From contig NZ_JPUX01000001.1 of assembly GCF_000738675.1 (NCBI RefSeq), forward strand, positions 2,108,001 through 2,172,000: a DNA stretch of 64,000 nt, written 5' to 3'. The notes beneath the pieces were generated by a model. It saw only the letters and a list, made by a program, of their open reading frames with translations. It was not told where the DNA came from and searched no databases. The stretch comes from Serratia nematodiphila DZ0503SBS1 (lineage in GTDB: Bacteria; Pseudomonadota; Gammaproteobacteria; Enterobacterales; Enterobacteriaceae). Positions within the stretch are counted from its first letter, which is position 1. Every line of letters begins with the position of its first letter. Position numbers and translations under genes: made by a program. Shown in pieces: positions 33,413 to 42,737 of this stretch.

Positions 33413-33997
33413 ATGAGTAGTAAAGAACAGAAGACGCCAAACGAGCAAGTCTCGGAAGAAATGGAACAACACGCTCATCACGAGGATACGCTGCCGGAAG
33501 CGGCGGAAGGCGTCGATCTGCGCGATGCGCGTATCGCCGAACTGGAAGCCCAACTGGCGGAAGCTCAGCAGCAAGAGCGCGACAGCCTGCTGCGCGCCAA
33601 AGCGGAAGCGGAAAACATCCGTCGCCGCGCCGAACTGGACGTTGAGAAAGCGCACAAGTTCGCCCTGGAGAAATTCTCTGGCGATCTGCTGCCGGTGATC
33701 GACAACCTGGAGCGCGCGCTGGATCTGGCGGATAAAAACAATCCGGAACTGGCCGCGATGATCGAAGGCATCGAGCTGACGCTGAAATCGCTGCTGGACG
33801 TGGTGCGCAAGTACGGCATCGAAATCGTCGGCGACGTCAACGTGCCGTTCAACCCGGAAGTGCATCAGGCGATGAGCATGATGGAATCCGCCGATCACCA
33901 GCCGAACCACGTGATGATGGTGATGCAGAAAGGCTATACGCTGAACGGCCGCCTGCTGCGCCCGGCGATGGTCGCGGTCTCCAAGGCCAAGGCGTAA
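33413..33997 (+). CDS. grpE: nucleotide exchange factor GrpE
   Basis: A 194-residue cochaperone of DnaK. A charged N-terminal tail is followed by a long coiled-coil helix ([19 protein letters not shown]) with the [12 protein letters not shown] motif, the four-helix region [16 protein letters not shown], and the C-terminal beta domain [15 protein letters not shown] and [15 protein letters not shown]. It drives ADP release from DnaK and acts as a thermosensor. A sigma-32 promoter lies upstream and an intrinsic terminator follows. Confidence 0.97.
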   Translation: MSSKEQKTPNEQVSEEMEQHAHHEDTLPEAAEGVDLRDARIAELEAQLAEAQQQERDSLLRAKAEAENIRRRAELDVEKAHKFALEKFSGDLLPVIDNLERALDLADKNNPELAAMIEGIELTLKSLLDVVRKYGIEIVGDVNVPFNPEVHQAMSMMESADHQPNHVMMVMQKGYTLNGRLLRPAMVAVSKAKA

Positions 33998-34020
33998 TCG
34001 CCCCGGCAACGATATAAAGA

Positions 34021-34044
34021 AAGGCACCCAAGGGTGCCTTTTTT
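34021..34044 (+). terminator. intrinsic terminator after grpE
   Basis: AAGGCACCC (34021-34029) pairs with GGGTGCCTT (34032-34040), followed by a T tract. Confidence 0.88.
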
Positions 34045-34053
34045 GTCTCTGGG

Positions 34054-34737
34054 CTACGCCTGCGGCAGACGCGGCATCCAGTCGATCGGCGTGAGCCCTT
34101 GCTGCTCCAGCAGCTGATTGGCCTGCGAGAAGTGGCGGCAGCCGAGGAAACCGCGGTGGGCGGAAAGCGGCGACGGGTGTGGCGCTTTCAGCACATGGTG
34201 GCGGTTGCGGTCGATAAAGTTGCCTTTCTTCTGCGCGTGCGAGCCCCACAGCAGGAACACCACGCCTTCGCGGTTCTCGTTCAGGGCGGCGATCACTTTA
34301 TCGGTAAAGGTTTCCCAGCCCAAATTGGCGTGCGAGTGCGCGCGGCCGCCTTCCACCGTCAGCACGGTGTTGAGCAGCAGCACCCCCTGTTCGGCCCAGC
34401 TTTGCAGGTAACCATGATCCGGGCGTTCGAAACCGGGAATGTCGGTCGCCAGCTCTTTATACATGTTCACCAGCGACGGCGGCGCCGGCACGCCGGGGCG
34501 CACCGAGAAAGAGAGACCGTGCGCCTGATTGGGCCCGTGATACGGATCCTGGCCGAGGATGACGACTTTGACGTCCGCCAGTTCGGTAAAGCGGAACGCG
34601 TTGAACACGTCTTTCTGCGGTGGATAAATGGTCTTACCGGCCTGGCGCTCAGCGGCAACAAAGGCGAGCGTTTCAACAAAATAGGGCTGCTCTTTCTCTT
34701 TGCCGATCACGTCATGCCAGGTGAGGGAGGTGGCCAT
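34054..34737 (-). CDS. ung: uracil-DNA glycosylase
   Basis: A 227-residue family 1 UDG. The catalytic motif [17 protein letters not shown] has Asp64 in the water-activating position, and the second motif [13 protein letters not shown] contains the catalytic histidine. It removes uracil from DNA to start base excision repair. It is transcribed convergently to grpE and divergently from grcA. Confidence 0.97.
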   Translation of the reverse strand: MATSLTWHDVIGKEKEQPYFVETLAFVAAERQAGKTIYPPQKDVFNAFRFTELADVKVVILGQDPYHGPNQAHGLSFSVRPGVPAPPSLVNMYKELATDIPGFERPDHGYLQSWAEQGVLLLNTVLTVEGGRAHSHANLGWETFTDKVIAALNENREGVVFLLWGSHAQKKGNFIDRNRHHVLKAPHPSPLSAHRGFLGCRHFSQANQLLEQQGLTPIDWMPRLPQA

Positions 34738-35083
34738 AAACGCTCTCCTTTGTTTTCTTTAGCAATTCATGGGCTATAGCTTACCGTGTCGGCTCGCGCA
34801 GCGAAACCCGCTTTTCATTTCTCGCCGCCGTTTGTAATGCAATTATTTTTGAAAATTTACAAAAATAATTGTTTTTTAGCGCGACGGGAAAATTGATATA
34901 AAACATAAATTTGCCCCTTCATGTCTTGTGCCTACCCGGTAAAAATTGACTTTAATCAAAGAACTGACCCGGTCAGGCTGGTATACAGAACAACAAGACA
35001 ACAATGGTTTTACCAAATGGCCGAAACCAGAATTGGGTTTTCTCACGATGTGAATTTTTACGCCCTTGTACGGAGGCAACATA
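34738..35083. other. ung-grcA divergent regulatory region
   Basis: A 346-base region with no gene. The middle is AT-rich (34835-34875, several AAAATT stretches). It contains the FNR-type site at 34946-34959 and the ribosome site CGGAGGC ahead of grcA; open frames here are short and unconvincing. Confidence 0.6.
34946..34959 (+). promoter_or_regulatory. FNR box upstream of grcA
   Basis: TTGACTTTAATCAA matches the FNR consensus TTGAT-N4-ATCAA at all but one position. It lies 125 bases ahead of the grcA start, consistent with anaerobic induction known for yfiD. Confidence 0.8.
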
Positions 35084-35467
35084 ATGATTACCGGTATTCA
35101 AATTACCAAAGCGAACGACCAGGCGCTGGTGAATTCTTTCTGGCTGCTGGACGATGAAAAAGCGGAAGCTCGCTGCGTGTGCGCCAAGGCCAACTACGCG
35201 GAAGATCAGGTTGTCGCAGTCAGCGACCTGGGCCAGATCGAATACCGTGAAGTGCCGCTGGAAATGCAGCCGACCGTGCGTGTGGAAGGCGGTCAGCACC
35301 TGAACGTCAACGTGCTGCGCCGTGAAACGCTGGAAGACGCGGTCAAGCATCCGGAAAAATACCCGCAGCTGACCATCCGCGTGTCCGGTTATGCGGTGCG
35401 TTTCAATTCCCTGACGCCGGAACAACAGCGCGACGTTATCGCCCGCACCTTTACCGAAAGCCTGTAA
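35084..35467 (+). CDS. grcA: autonomous glycyl radical cofactor GrcA
   Basis: A 127-residue protein matching YfiD. The C-terminal segment [20 protein letters not shown] holds the radical-bearing glycine in the motif RVSGYAV. It replaces the damaged C-terminal part of pyruvate formate-lyase after oxygen exposure. The ATG at 35084 has a CGGAGGC site. An FNR box upstream agrees with expression at low oxygen. Confidence 0.96.
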   Translation: MITGIQITKANDQALVNSFWLLDDEKAEARCVCAKANYAEDQVVAVSDLGQIEYREVPLEMQPTVRVEGGQHLNVNVLRRETLEDAVKHPEKYPQLTIRVSGYAVRFNSLTPEQQRDVIARTFTESL

Positions 35468-35490
35468 TCGGCGGCGCAATCGTAGTAATG

Positions 35491-35514
35491 AGGGAGCTTC
35501 GGCTCCCTTTTTTG
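35491..35514 (+). terminator. intrinsic terminator after grcA
   Basis: AGGGAGC (35491-35497), a TTCG tetraloop, GCTCCCT (35502-35508), then T residues. Confidence 0.88.
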
Positions 35515-35573
35515 TGTTTGGCGGCCGAAAACCAAACGTGGATCACAATTTGCACAAAGTTAAGCATTCCTGA

Positions 35574-35600
35574 TACAGAACTCATCCGACCTGCCGATAG
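35574..35600 (+). promoter_or_regulatory. candidate sigma-28 (FliA) promoter of phlA
   Basis: GCCGATAG at 35593-35600 matches the flagellar -10 element GCCGATAA at seven of eight positions. TACAGAAC lies 11 bases upstream, where TAAAGTTT is expected, but agrees only partly. PhlA is known to be co-regulated with flagella in Serratia. Confidence 0.55.
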
Positions 35601-35655
35601 CTAAGTCAGTACCTATTCAGGTGCTCAATAAAAAGTCTATCGACAAGGAGTCGGC

Positions 35656-36618
35656 ATGAGTATGCCTTTAAGTTTTACCTCTGCAGTATCCCCGGTGGCC
35701 GCGATCCCTACACCTCGCGCCATCGCCGAGACGGCACCGGCGGCGCAGCCCGCAGCCGCGCCGGCAAGTCCCGCGCCGGTGGCCTCCCCCTCTCAGAACA
35801 CGCTCAATGCGCAGAATCTGTTGAATACGCTGGTCGGCGATCTCTCCGCAGCGGCGCCGACGGCGGCGGCAGTGCCGGGCGTGACCCGGGGGCAGCAATC
35901 GCAAGAGGGCGATTATGCGTTGGCGCTGTTGGCCAAGGACGTTTACTCGCTGAACGGCCAGGGCGCCGCCGGGTTCAACCGTCTGAGCGACAACGCACTG
36001 CTCGGTTTCGGCATCGATCCCGCCAGCCTGCACGACGCGGGCAGCGGTTTCCAGGCCGGGGTTTACAGCAACGACAAGCAGTATGTGTTGGCGTTCGCCG
36101 GCACCAACGACTGGCGCGACTGGCTGAGCAACGTGCGGCAGGCGACGGGTTATGATGATGTGCAGTACAATCAGGCGGTTGCCGCCGCCAAAAGCGCCAA
36201 GGCGGCCTTCGGCGATGCGCTGGTGATCGCCGGCCATTCGCTCGGCGGCGGTCTGGCGGCCACGGCGGCGCTGGCGACCGGCACCGTCGCGGTCACCTTC
36301 AATGCGGCCGGGGTGTCGGATTACACGCTGAATCGCCTGGGTATCGATCCGGCGGTGGCGAAGAAAGATGCTGAAGCCGGCGGCATTCGTCGTTACAGCG
36401 AGCAATATGACATGCTGACCAGCACCCAGGAGTCGACTTCGCTGATCCCGGACGCCATTGGCCACAACATCACCCTGGCCAACAGCGATACCCTGACCGG
36501 TATCGATGACTGGCGGCCGAGCAAACATCTCGATCGCAGCCTGACGGCGCACGGCATCGACAAGGTGATAAGCTCGATGGCGGAACAAAAGCCGTGGGAG
36601 GCGAAGGCCAATGCCTGA
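35656..36618 (+). CDS. phlA: extracellular phospholipase A1 PhlA
   Basis: A 320-residue lipase-fold enzyme I recognise as Serratia PhlA. A low-complexity Ala/Pro-rich N-terminus (about 20-55) precedes the alpha/beta hydrolase part; the nucleophile elbow GHSLGGG is at about 195-201 and AFAGTNDWRDWLSN forms the oxyanion-side strand. There is no classical signal peptide; in Serratia it leaves through the flagellar export apparatus. It hydrolyses the sn-1 ester of phospholipids and gives haemolytic activity with phospholipid or bile. The last 8 bases overlap phlB. Confidence 0.94.
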   Translation: MSMPLSFTSAVSPVAAIPTPRAIAETAPAAQPAAAPASPAPVASPSQNTLNAQNLLNTLVGDLSAAAPTAAAVPGVTRGQQSQEGDYALALLAKDVYSLNGQGAAGFNRLSDNALLGFGIDPASLHDAGSGFQAGVYSNDKQYVLAFAGTNDWRDWLSNVRQATGYDDVQYNQAVAAAKSAKAAFGDALVIAGHSLGGGLAATAALATGTVAVTFNAAGVSDYTLNRLGIDPAVAKKDAEAGGIRRYSEQYDMLTSTQESTSLIPDAIGHNITLANSDTLTGIDDWRPSKHLDRSLTAHGIDKVISSMAEQKPWEAKANA

Positions 36619-37366
36619 AGGGCGTCGCTTGCGGCGGGCGCTGGCGATAGCCTTACTGGCGCTGGTCGCGGTGATCGGTTTACTGATGATGGCTAAGGAG
36701 CAACAGATGGGGCAGGAGATTTCACCGTTTGACGGCTGCAGCAATCTGGCGCTGGCTCAGGCGGTGGCGCGCGGCGATACGCAGGGTATCCATGCGCAGG
36801 CTACGCAGGATCGTTTGCGCGAACGGGGCGATCGGCAGGTCACGCTGTTGCAGTGGGCGGTGCTTTCTCAGCAGCCGGCCAGCGTGCAGGCGTTGCTGGA
36901 TCTCGGCGCCGATGCGGCGGCGGCGGGGCTGGACGGCAACAGTGCGCTGCACACCGCAGCGATATTGCACGATGCGCAGTACCTGCGGTTGCTGCTGGCC
37001 AAGGTTAAGCAGGTGAACGTGCGTAATGCCGTTACCGGCGCCACACCGCTTGCGGCGGCGGTACTGGCCGGGCGTGAGGAGCAACTGCGGCTGCTGCTGG
37101 CGGCCGGGGCGGACACCACCCTGAGCGATCGGCTGGGGGATACCCCGCTGCATCTGGCGGCGAAGATTAATGCGCCGCATCTGGCGCTGTTGCTGTTGCA
37201 GGCTGGGGCCGATGCCCGGGCGCGCAATCAGCAGGGTTTTGCGTTCCAGTTTTATTTCTCGCAAACGCCGGCGCATTTGCAGAATGAAGAGCTGAAGGCG
37301 CAGTTCCGCGAACTGGATAAATGGCTGCAGGGGCACCGCCTGGCCACGCATTACGCGCAGCAGTAA
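36611..37366 (+). CDS. phlB: PhlB ankyrin-repeat accessory protein
   Basis: A 251-residue protein with an N-terminal hydrophobic anchor (ALAIALLALVAVIGLLMMA) and a series of ankyrin repeats: TLLQWAVLSQQPASVQALLD, GNSALHTAAILHDAQYLRLL, GATPLAAAVLAGREEQLRLL, GDTPLHLAAKINAPHLALLL. PhlB is the partner of PhlA and in related Serratia neutralises toxicity of the phospholipase inside the producer. The start codon overlaps phlA, ensuring coupled translation. Ankyrin repeats fit a protein-protein inhibitor role. Confidence 0.92.
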   Translation: MPEGRRLRRALAIALLALVAVIGLLMMAKEQQMGQEISPFDGCSNLALAQAVARGDTQGIHAQATQDRLRERGDRQVTLLQWAVLSQQPASVQALLDLGADAAAAGLDGNSALHTAAILHDAQYLRLLLAKVKQVNVRNAVTGATPLAAAVLAGREEQLRLLLAAGADTTLSDRLGDTPLHLAAKINAPHLALLLLQAGADARARNQQGFAFQFYFSQTPAHLQNEELKAQFRELDKWLQGHRLATHYAQQ

Positions 37367-37374
37367 ACGCCCAT

Positions 37375-37404
37375 AAAAAAACCGCCTGCACAGGCGGTTT
37401 TTTC
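37375..37404. terminator. terminator between phlB and srmB
   Basis: ACCGCCTG and CAGGCGGT arms (37381-37388 and 37391-37398) flanked by A and T tracts, so it can serve both convergent genes. Confidence 0.85.
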
Positions 37405-37418
37405 TTGAACAGTGGCGG

Positions 37419-38744
37419 TTATTGCGCGTCGCCGGCCGGTTTGGCCTTCGCCTGACGGCGTTTGCCGACGTTTTTGGCGTCGCGATGGCGCACTTTCACC
37501 TTGTTGGCTTTTTCTTTGCTTTTCGCTTTTTCTTCCGCGCGTTTTGCCAGCACTTTCTTCGACGGTTTACCGTTGCTCTTCTCGTTCGGCACCTTGGTTT
37601 TCGGCCGCAGTTCGTCGATCACGCGCGCTTTCAGCGGTTCGTTCAGGTAACGGCCCACTTTGCCCAGCAGCAGATGATCGTGCGCTTCCACCAGCGAAAT
37701 GGCGGTGCCTTTGCGCCCGGCGCGGCCGGTACGGCCGATGCGGTGCAGGTAGGTATCCGCAGTGCGCGGCATGTCGAAGTTGAATACGTGGGTGATATCG
37801 AGGATATCCAGGCCGCGCGCGGCAACGTCGGTGGCCACCAGCACGTTAACCCGGCCATCCATCATGCGTTTGACCGCTTCGTTGCGTTTGGCCTGCACCA
37901 TTTCGCCTTCGAGATAGCAGGTGTTGATGCCCGCTTCGCGCAGCCAGGTGGCCAGTTCGTGCACGCGCTCGCGCTTGCGCACGAAGATCACCGATTTTTG
38001 CACGTCCGGCTGTTTCAGCAGGTGGATCAGCAGCGCGGTTTTGTGCTGCACGTCATCTGCGCGGTAGTACCACTGCAGGATCTTTTTGCGTTCGCGGCGC
38101 GACGGGTCGGCTTCCACTTCCACCGGCTCTTTCAGGATGCGCTCGGCGAATTCGCGGATCGCTTCGCCTTCCAGCGTGGCGGAGAACAGCAGCGTTTGGT
38201 TGCGCCAGCGGGTTTCGGCGGAGATGGTTTCGATGTCCTGCGCGAAGCCCATGTCAAGCATGCGGTCGGCTTCGTCGAGGATCAGGGTTTCCACCGCGCG
38301 GCAGTCGAAGTTCTCTTCTTTAATGTATTGCAGCAAGCGGCCGGTGGTGGCGACCACCACGTCCTGGTTTTCGCTGAACACTTCCGCATGGTTCATGTAA
38401 GCGACGCCGCCGGTGATGGTGGCGATATCCAGCGAGGTATGAGCAGCCAATTCACGCGCCTGGTCGGCGACCTGCATCGCCAGCTCGCGCGTTGGCGTCA
38501 GGATCAGCACGCGCGGCGGGCCGGATTTCTTGCGTGGAAAGTCCAGCAGGTGCTGCAACACGGGCAGCAGGAAGGCGGCGGTTTTGCCGGTGCCGGTCGG
38601 AGCCGAACCTAAGACGTCGCGCCCGTCCATCGCCGGCGGGATCGCAGCGGCCTGGATGGCGGTGGGGCGATCGTAGCCTTTGTCGCGCAGCGCGTCGATC
38701 AGGCGATCATCGAGTTCGAGTTCGGAAAAAGTGGTTGCTGTCAT
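37419..38744 (-). CDS. srmB: ATP-dependent RNA helicase SrmB
   Basis: A 441-residue DEAD-box helicase. Q motif region GYDRPTAIQAAAIPP, Walker A APTGTGKTAA, DEAD motif LDEADRMLDMGF, SAT motif FSATLEG, and HRIGRTGRAGRKG are all present. The C-terminal tail is rich in Lys/Arg and is typical for SrmB. It helps assemble the 50S subunit, particularly early steps. Divergent from trmN6, the conserved order. Confidence 0.95.
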   Translation of the reverse strand: MTATTFSELELDDRLIDALRDKGYDRPTAIQAAAIPPAMDGRDVLGSAPTGTGKTAAFLLPVLQHLLDFPRKKSGPPRVLILTPTRELAMQVADQARELAAHTSLDIATITGGVAYMNHAEVFSENQDVVVATTGRLLQYIKEENFDCRAVETLILDEADRMLDMGFAQDIETISAETRWRNQTLLFSATLEGEAIREFAERILKEPVEVEADPSRRERKKILQWYYRADDVQHKTALLIHLLKQPDVQKSVIFVRKRERVHELATWLREAGINTCYLEGEMVQAKRNEAVKRMMDGRVNVLVATDVAARGLDILDITHVFNFDMPRTADTYLHRIGRTGRAGRKGTAISLVEAHDHLLLGKVGRYLNEPLKARVIDELRPKTKVPNEKSNGKPSKKVLAKRAEEKAKSKEKANKVKVRHRDAKNVGKRRQAKAKPAGDAQ

Positions 38745-38843
38745 GGTCTACCTCTACTTGGGGCGCCGATTATAGACGGGTTGGCCGCGATCTTCACCTA
38801 TTTAAGCGGAAAGCCGCTCTTTTCCCGCCGATCAGATTGCCTT

Positions 38844-39623
38844 ATGCTACGCCAGTTTTATAGCCAGGTGGTGAGTGTGAGCAAGCGATCGAAAGCCGAT
38901 TTTACCCCGCGCCGCGGGGGATTTACCTTTAAACAATTCTTTGTCGCCCACGATCGTTGCGCCATGAAAGTGGGCACCGACGGGGTGTTGCTCGGCGCCT
39001 GGGCGCCGGTGGGGCAGGCGCGCCGGGTGCTGGACATCGGCAGCGGCAGCGGGCTGATCGCGCTGATGCTGGCGCAGCGCAGCGGCGACGAGGTGACCGT
39101 CGACGCGGTGGAACTGGACGAAGCCGCCGCCGGCCAGGCGCGCGAAAACGCGGCGGAATCGCCGTGGTCGCAGCGCATCCGCGTGCATGCGCAGGATATT
39201 CACCATTATGCGCAGCAGCATGCCGCTGAGTATGATCTGATCGTCAGCAATCCGCCTTATTTTGAGCCGGCGGTGGCCTGCCGCGATCAGGCGCGCCACA
39301 ACGCGCGCTACACCGAAACCCTGACGCACGACGCGCTGTTGGCCTGCGCGGCGCAGCTGCTGGTGGAGCAAGGAACGTTTTGCGTGGTGCTGCCGCACGA
39401 CATCGGCGCCGAATTTGAACGCCTGGCGCAGCAAAGCGGCTGGCACACGGCGGCGAAAGTGAACGTCAGCGATCGGGCCGATACGCCGCGGCACCGGGTG
39501 CTGCTGGCGCTGATGCGTAAGGAAACGCCGCTGCGGGAGCAGGCGCTGGCGATCAAACAGGCCGACGGCAGCTATACCGACGATTTCCGCCGGTTGATCG
39601 CCGACTTCTATCTGTTTTACTGA
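38844..39623 (+). CDS. trmN6: tRNA1(Val) adenine-37 N6-methyltransferase TrmN6
   Basis: A 259-residue enzyme (from ATG 38844; GTG at 38877 would match the E. coli start better). Motifs: FTFKQFFVAHDRCAMKVGTD near the N-terminus, SAM motif I LDIGSGSGLIALML, and the N6-adenine catalytic motif IVSNPPYF. It makes m6A at position 37 of tRNA-Val. It lies opposite srmB and convergent with nadB. Confidence 0.92.
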   Translation: MLRQFYSQVVSVSKRSKADFTPRRGGFTFKQFFVAHDRCAMKVGTDGVLLGAWAPVGQARRVLDIGSGSGLIALMLAQRSGDEVTVDAVELDEAAAGQARENAAESPWSQRIRVHAQDIHHYAQQHAAEYDLIVSNPPYFEPAVACRDQARHNARYTETLTHDALLACAAQLLVEQGTFCVVLPHDIGAEFERLAQQSGWHTAAKVNVSDRADTPRHRVLLALMRKETPLREQALAIKQADGSYTDDFRRLIADFYLFY

Positions 39624-39631
39624 AAGGAAAA

Positions 39632-39650
39632 GGGCGCCGATAAGGCGCCC
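39632..39650. terminator. hairpin between trmN6 and nadB
   Basis: GGGCGCC (39632-39638) and GGCGCCC (39644-39650) arms sit between the two convergent stop codons. The T tract is poor on either strand. Confidence 0.55.
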
Positions 39651-39661
39651 TGTCGCATGGT

Positions 39662-41263
39662 TTAAGGCTGCAAAATGGTCGGCTGCGCTTCCGGCAGCAA
39701 ATCCGGGTAGTCCAGCGTGTAGTGCAGGCCGCGGCTCTCTTTGCGCGCCATGGCGCTGCGCACGATAAGTTCGGCCACCTGCACCAGATTGCGCAGCTCC
39801 AGCAGGTTGTTGGAGATGCGGAAGTGAGCGTAGTACTCGTCGATTTCCGCCTGCAGCGTATTGATGCGGCGCAGGGCGCGCTCAAGGCGCTTGGTGGTGC
39901 GCACGATGCCGACGTAATCCCACATGAACAGCCGCAGCTCGTGCCAGTTGTGCTGGATCACCACCCGTTCGTCCGCATCGTCCACCCGGCTTTCATCCCA
40001 GTGCGGCACCTGTTTGGCCTGCTGGATGAACGGCAGGCGCTGCAGAATGTCTTCCGCCGCCGACCAACCGTAAACCAGGCACTCCAGCAGTGAATTCGAC
40101 GCCATGCGATTGGCACCGTGCAGGCCGGTGTAGCTGACCTCGCCGATGGCGTACAGCCCGTCGAGATCGGTGCGGCCGTGCTGATCGACCATCACGCCGC
40201 CGCAGGTGTAGTGCGCCGCCGGGACGATAGGGATCGGTTGCCGAGTCAGATCGAAGCCCAGCGTCAGCAGCTTTTCGTGGATCATCGGGAAGTGCTGGGT
40301 GATGAACGCCGCCGGCTTGTGGCTGATGTCCAGGTACATGCAGTCGGCGCCCAGGCGCTTCATTTCATGGTCGATGGCGCGGGCGACGATATCGCGCGGG
40401 GCCAGTTCGCCGCGCGGGTCGAAATCCGGCATAAAGCGGCTGCCGTCCGGGCGCTTCAGGTAAGCCCCTTCGCCGCGCAGCGCTTCGGTCAGCAGGAAGT
40501 TGCGCGCCTGCGGGTGGAACAGGCAGGTCGGGTGGAACTGGTTGAACTCCAGGTTGGCGACCCGGCAGCCGGCGCGCCAGGCCATGGCGATGCCGTCGCC
40601 GGAGGAGATGTCCGGGTTGGTGGTGTATTGGTATACCTTGGCCGCGCCGCCGGTCGCCAGCACCACCGTTTTGGCGCGGTAGGTTTCCACCCGCTCCAGC
40701 TCGCGGTTCCAGACGTAAGCGCCCACCACTCGGCGGGTGCCCGGCAGGCCGATTTTGTTCGAGGTAATAAGGTCAACCGCGTTGCGGCGTTCCATCACGC
40801 AAATATTGGGGTGAGCGCTTGCTTTCCCTACCAGCGTGGTCTCTACTTCCTTACCGGTAGCGTCTGCGGCGTGCAGGATGCGGCGATGGCTGTGGCCGCC
40901 TTCGCGCGTGAGGTGATAATGCTCCTCGCCCTGCGCGTTGACCTCGGTGTCAAACAGCACGCCCTGATCGATCAGCCATTGCACGCAGTGGCGCGCGTTG
41001 CCGGCGATGAATTCGACGGCCTCTTTGTCGCACAGACCGGCGCCGGCAATCAAAGTGTCATCAACGTGTGAGGCAATGCTGTCCGTCTCATCGAACACCG
41101 CGGCGATCCCGCCCTGGGCGTAAAAGGTGGCTCCCTCGCTGAGCGGCCCCTTGCTGAGAACGGTAACCTTGCAATGCTGCGCCAGGCGCAGCGCCAGTGA
41201 CAGGCCCGCAGCGCCGCTGCCGACGATCAGTACATCGCTAACATGTTCAGATGATGGTTGCAT
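39662..41263 (-). CDS. nadB: L-aspartate oxidase
   Basis: A 533-residue flavoenzyme. The FAD dinucleotide motif [15 protein letters not shown] lies near the N-terminus, with the succinate dehydrogenase-like motifs [20 protein letters not shown] (outline), [21 protein letters not shown] and the [12 protein letters not shown] region. It oxidises aspartate to iminoaspartate for NAD synthesis. The start at 41263 ([14 protein letters not shown]) is the family start; the frame continues to 41299. Divergent from rpoE. Confidence 0.95.
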   Translation of the reverse strand: MQPSSEHVSDVLIVGSGAAGLSLALRLAQHCKVTVLSKGPLSEGATFYAQGGIAAVFDETDSIASHVDDTLIAGAGLCDKEAVEFIAGNARHCVQWLIDQGVLFDTEVNAQGEEHYHLTREGGHSHRRILHAADATGKEVETTLVGKASAHPNICVMERRNAVDLITSNKIGLPGTRRVVGAYVWNRELERVETYRAKTVVLATGGAAKVYQYTTNPDISSGDGIAMAWRAGCRVANLEFNQFHPTCLFHPQARNFLLTEALRGEGAYLKRPDGSRFMPDFDPRGELAPRDIVARAIDHEMKRLGADCMYLDISHKPAAFITQHFPMIHEKLLTLGFDLTRQPIPIVPAAHYTCGGVMVDQHGRTDLDGLYAIGEVSYTGLHGANRMASNSLLECLVYGWSAAEDILQRLPFIQQAKQVPHWDESRVDDADERVVIQHNWHELRLFMWDYVGIVRTTKRLERALRRINTLQAEIDEYYAHFRISNNLLELRNLVQVAELIVRSAMARKESRGLHYTLDYPDLLPEAQPTILQP

Positions 41264-41366
41264 AACGTATGATGTGTGCAGAAGAAGAGTGAATTTCATG
41301 TTAGCCTAACTGTCCTGGCAAAAGCCACGGATAGGGTGACATCAACAGAAAAAACAATGGCGATAT

Positions 41367-41394
41367 GGAACTTCGTGTTCTATATGAACTCCAA
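41367..41394 (+). promoter_or_regulatory. sigma-E promoter of rpoE
   Basis: GGAACTT at 41367-41373, 16-base spacer, TCCAA at 41390-41394. This fits the sigma-E consensus (GGAACTT, 15-16, TCnnA), giving positive autoregulation. Confidence 0.75.
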
Positions 41395-41477
41395 GCGAGT
41401 GCTTGCTCAGGAAAATAATGTATGGCTGGCAGTACAATTTTACGCGTGGAGACGGATTTGGGGAGAGTTTACCTCGG

Positions 41478-42053
41478 ATGAGCGAGCAGTTAACGGATCA
41501 AGTTCTGGTCGAGCGGGTCCAAAAGGGCGACCAGAAGTCGTTTAACCTACTGGTAGTGCGCTATCAGCATAAGGTGGCGAGTCTCGTTTCCCGCTATGTG
41601 CCGCAGGGCGATGTGCCCGATGTGGTGCAGGAGTCGTTTATCAAGGCCTATCGCGCACTGGAATCGTTCCGTGGCGACAGCGCTTTTTATACCTGGTTGT
41701 ATCGAATCGCCGTGAACACGGCAAAGAATTATCTGGTTGCTCAGGGGCGCCGTCCGCCATCCAGTGATGTGGACGCCAACGATGCGGAAAATTACGAAAG
41801 TGCGGGCGCACTGAAAGAAATTTCGAACCCTGAGAACTTAATGTTGTCAGAAGAGCTGAGACAGATAGTTTTCCGTACCATTGAGTCTCTCCCTGAGGAT
41901 CTTCGCATGGCGATTACCCTGCGGGAGTTGGATGGTCTAAGCTACGAAGAAATAGCCGCCATCATGGATTGCCCGGTCGGAACCGTACGTTCGCGTATTT
42001 TCCGCGCCCGGGAAGCTATCGATAATAAAGTTCAACCGCTGATCCAGCGTTAG
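41478..42053 (+). CDS. rpoE: RNA polymerase sigma factor RpoE (sigma-E)
   Basis: A 191-residue ECF sigma factor. Region 2 has DVVQESFIKAYRALESF and FYTWLYRIAVNTAKNYL (-10 recognition), region 4 has LPEDLRMAITLRELDGLSYE and CPVGTVRSRIFRAREAI. It directs the envelope-stress regulon. The start at 41478 gives the family MSEQLTDQVLVERV. It leads the rpoE-rseA-rseB-rseC operon, 30 bases from rseA, which encodes its anti-sigma factor. Confidence 0.97.
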   Translation: MSEQLTDQVLVERVQKGDQKSFNLLVVRYQHKVASLVSRYVPQGDVPDVVQESFIKAYRALESFRGDSAFYTWLYRIAVNTAKNYLVAQGRRPPSSDVDANDAENYESAGALKEISNPENLMLSEELRQIVFRTIESLPEDLRMAITLRELDGLSYEEIAAIMDCPVGTVRSRIFRAREAIDNKVQPLIQR

Positions 42054-42083
42054 CAATGGCGGGCACAGGAAGGGTACTTAGGC

Positions 42084-42737
42084 ATGCAGAAAGAAAAGCT
42101 TTCCGCTCTGATGGATGGTGAATCGTTCGACAGCGAGCTGTTGAGTTCTCTGTCGCAAGATCGAACGCTTCAACAAAGCTGGCAGAGCTATCACCTGATA
42201 CGTGACACACTGCGAGGTGATGTCGGACAAGTGATGCATCTCGACATCGCCGATCGCGTCGCCGCTGCACTTGAGAAAGAACCCGCCCGGCTGGTGCCTT
42301 CCGCCGTTCAGGAATCTCAGCCGCAGCCTCACACCTGGCAGAAAATGCCGTTCTGGGACAAAGTGCGTCCTTGGGCGAGCCAGATTACGCAAATCGGCAT
42401 GGCGGCCTGCGTGTCGCTGGCGGTGATCGTCGGCGTGCAGCACTACAACCAGCCTTCTGCGACATCGAACGCGTCCGAATCGCCGGCCTTCACCACGCTG
42501 CCGATCATGGGGCAGGCCTCGCCGGTCAGCCTGGGCGTTCCTGCCGACAGTTTCTCCACCGGCAGCGGCCAACAGCAGCAGGTGCAGGAACAGCGCAAGC
42601 GTATCAACGCCATGCTGCAGGACTATGAACTGCAACGTCGCCTGCATTCGGATCAGCTGCAGCTTGAGCAAGGCAACCCGCAACAGGCTGCCATTCAGGT
42701 TCCCGGAACTCAGTCTTTAGGAATGCAACAGCAGTAA
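42084..42737 (+). CDS. rseA: anti-sigma-E factor RseA
   Basis: A 217-residue inner-membrane protein. The N-terminal cytoplasmic domain (MQKEKLSALMDGESFDSELL) holds sigma-E; a transmembrane helix lies at about 101-119 (ITQIGMAACVSLAVIVGVQ); the periplasmic part is cut by DegS then RseP under envelope stress. The Gln-rich periplasmic tail is typical. It overlaps rseB by one base. Confidence 0.95.
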   Translation: MQKEKLSALMDGESFDSELLSSLSQDRTLQQSWQSYHLIRDTLRGDVGQVMHLDIADRVAAALEKEPARLVPSAVQESQPQPHTWQKMPFWDKVRPWASQITQIGMAACVSLAVIVGVQHYNQPSATSNASESPAFTTLPIMGQASPVSLGVPADSFSTGSGQQQQVQEQRKRINAMLQDYELQRRLHSDQLQLEQGNPQQAAIQVPGTQSLGMQQQ

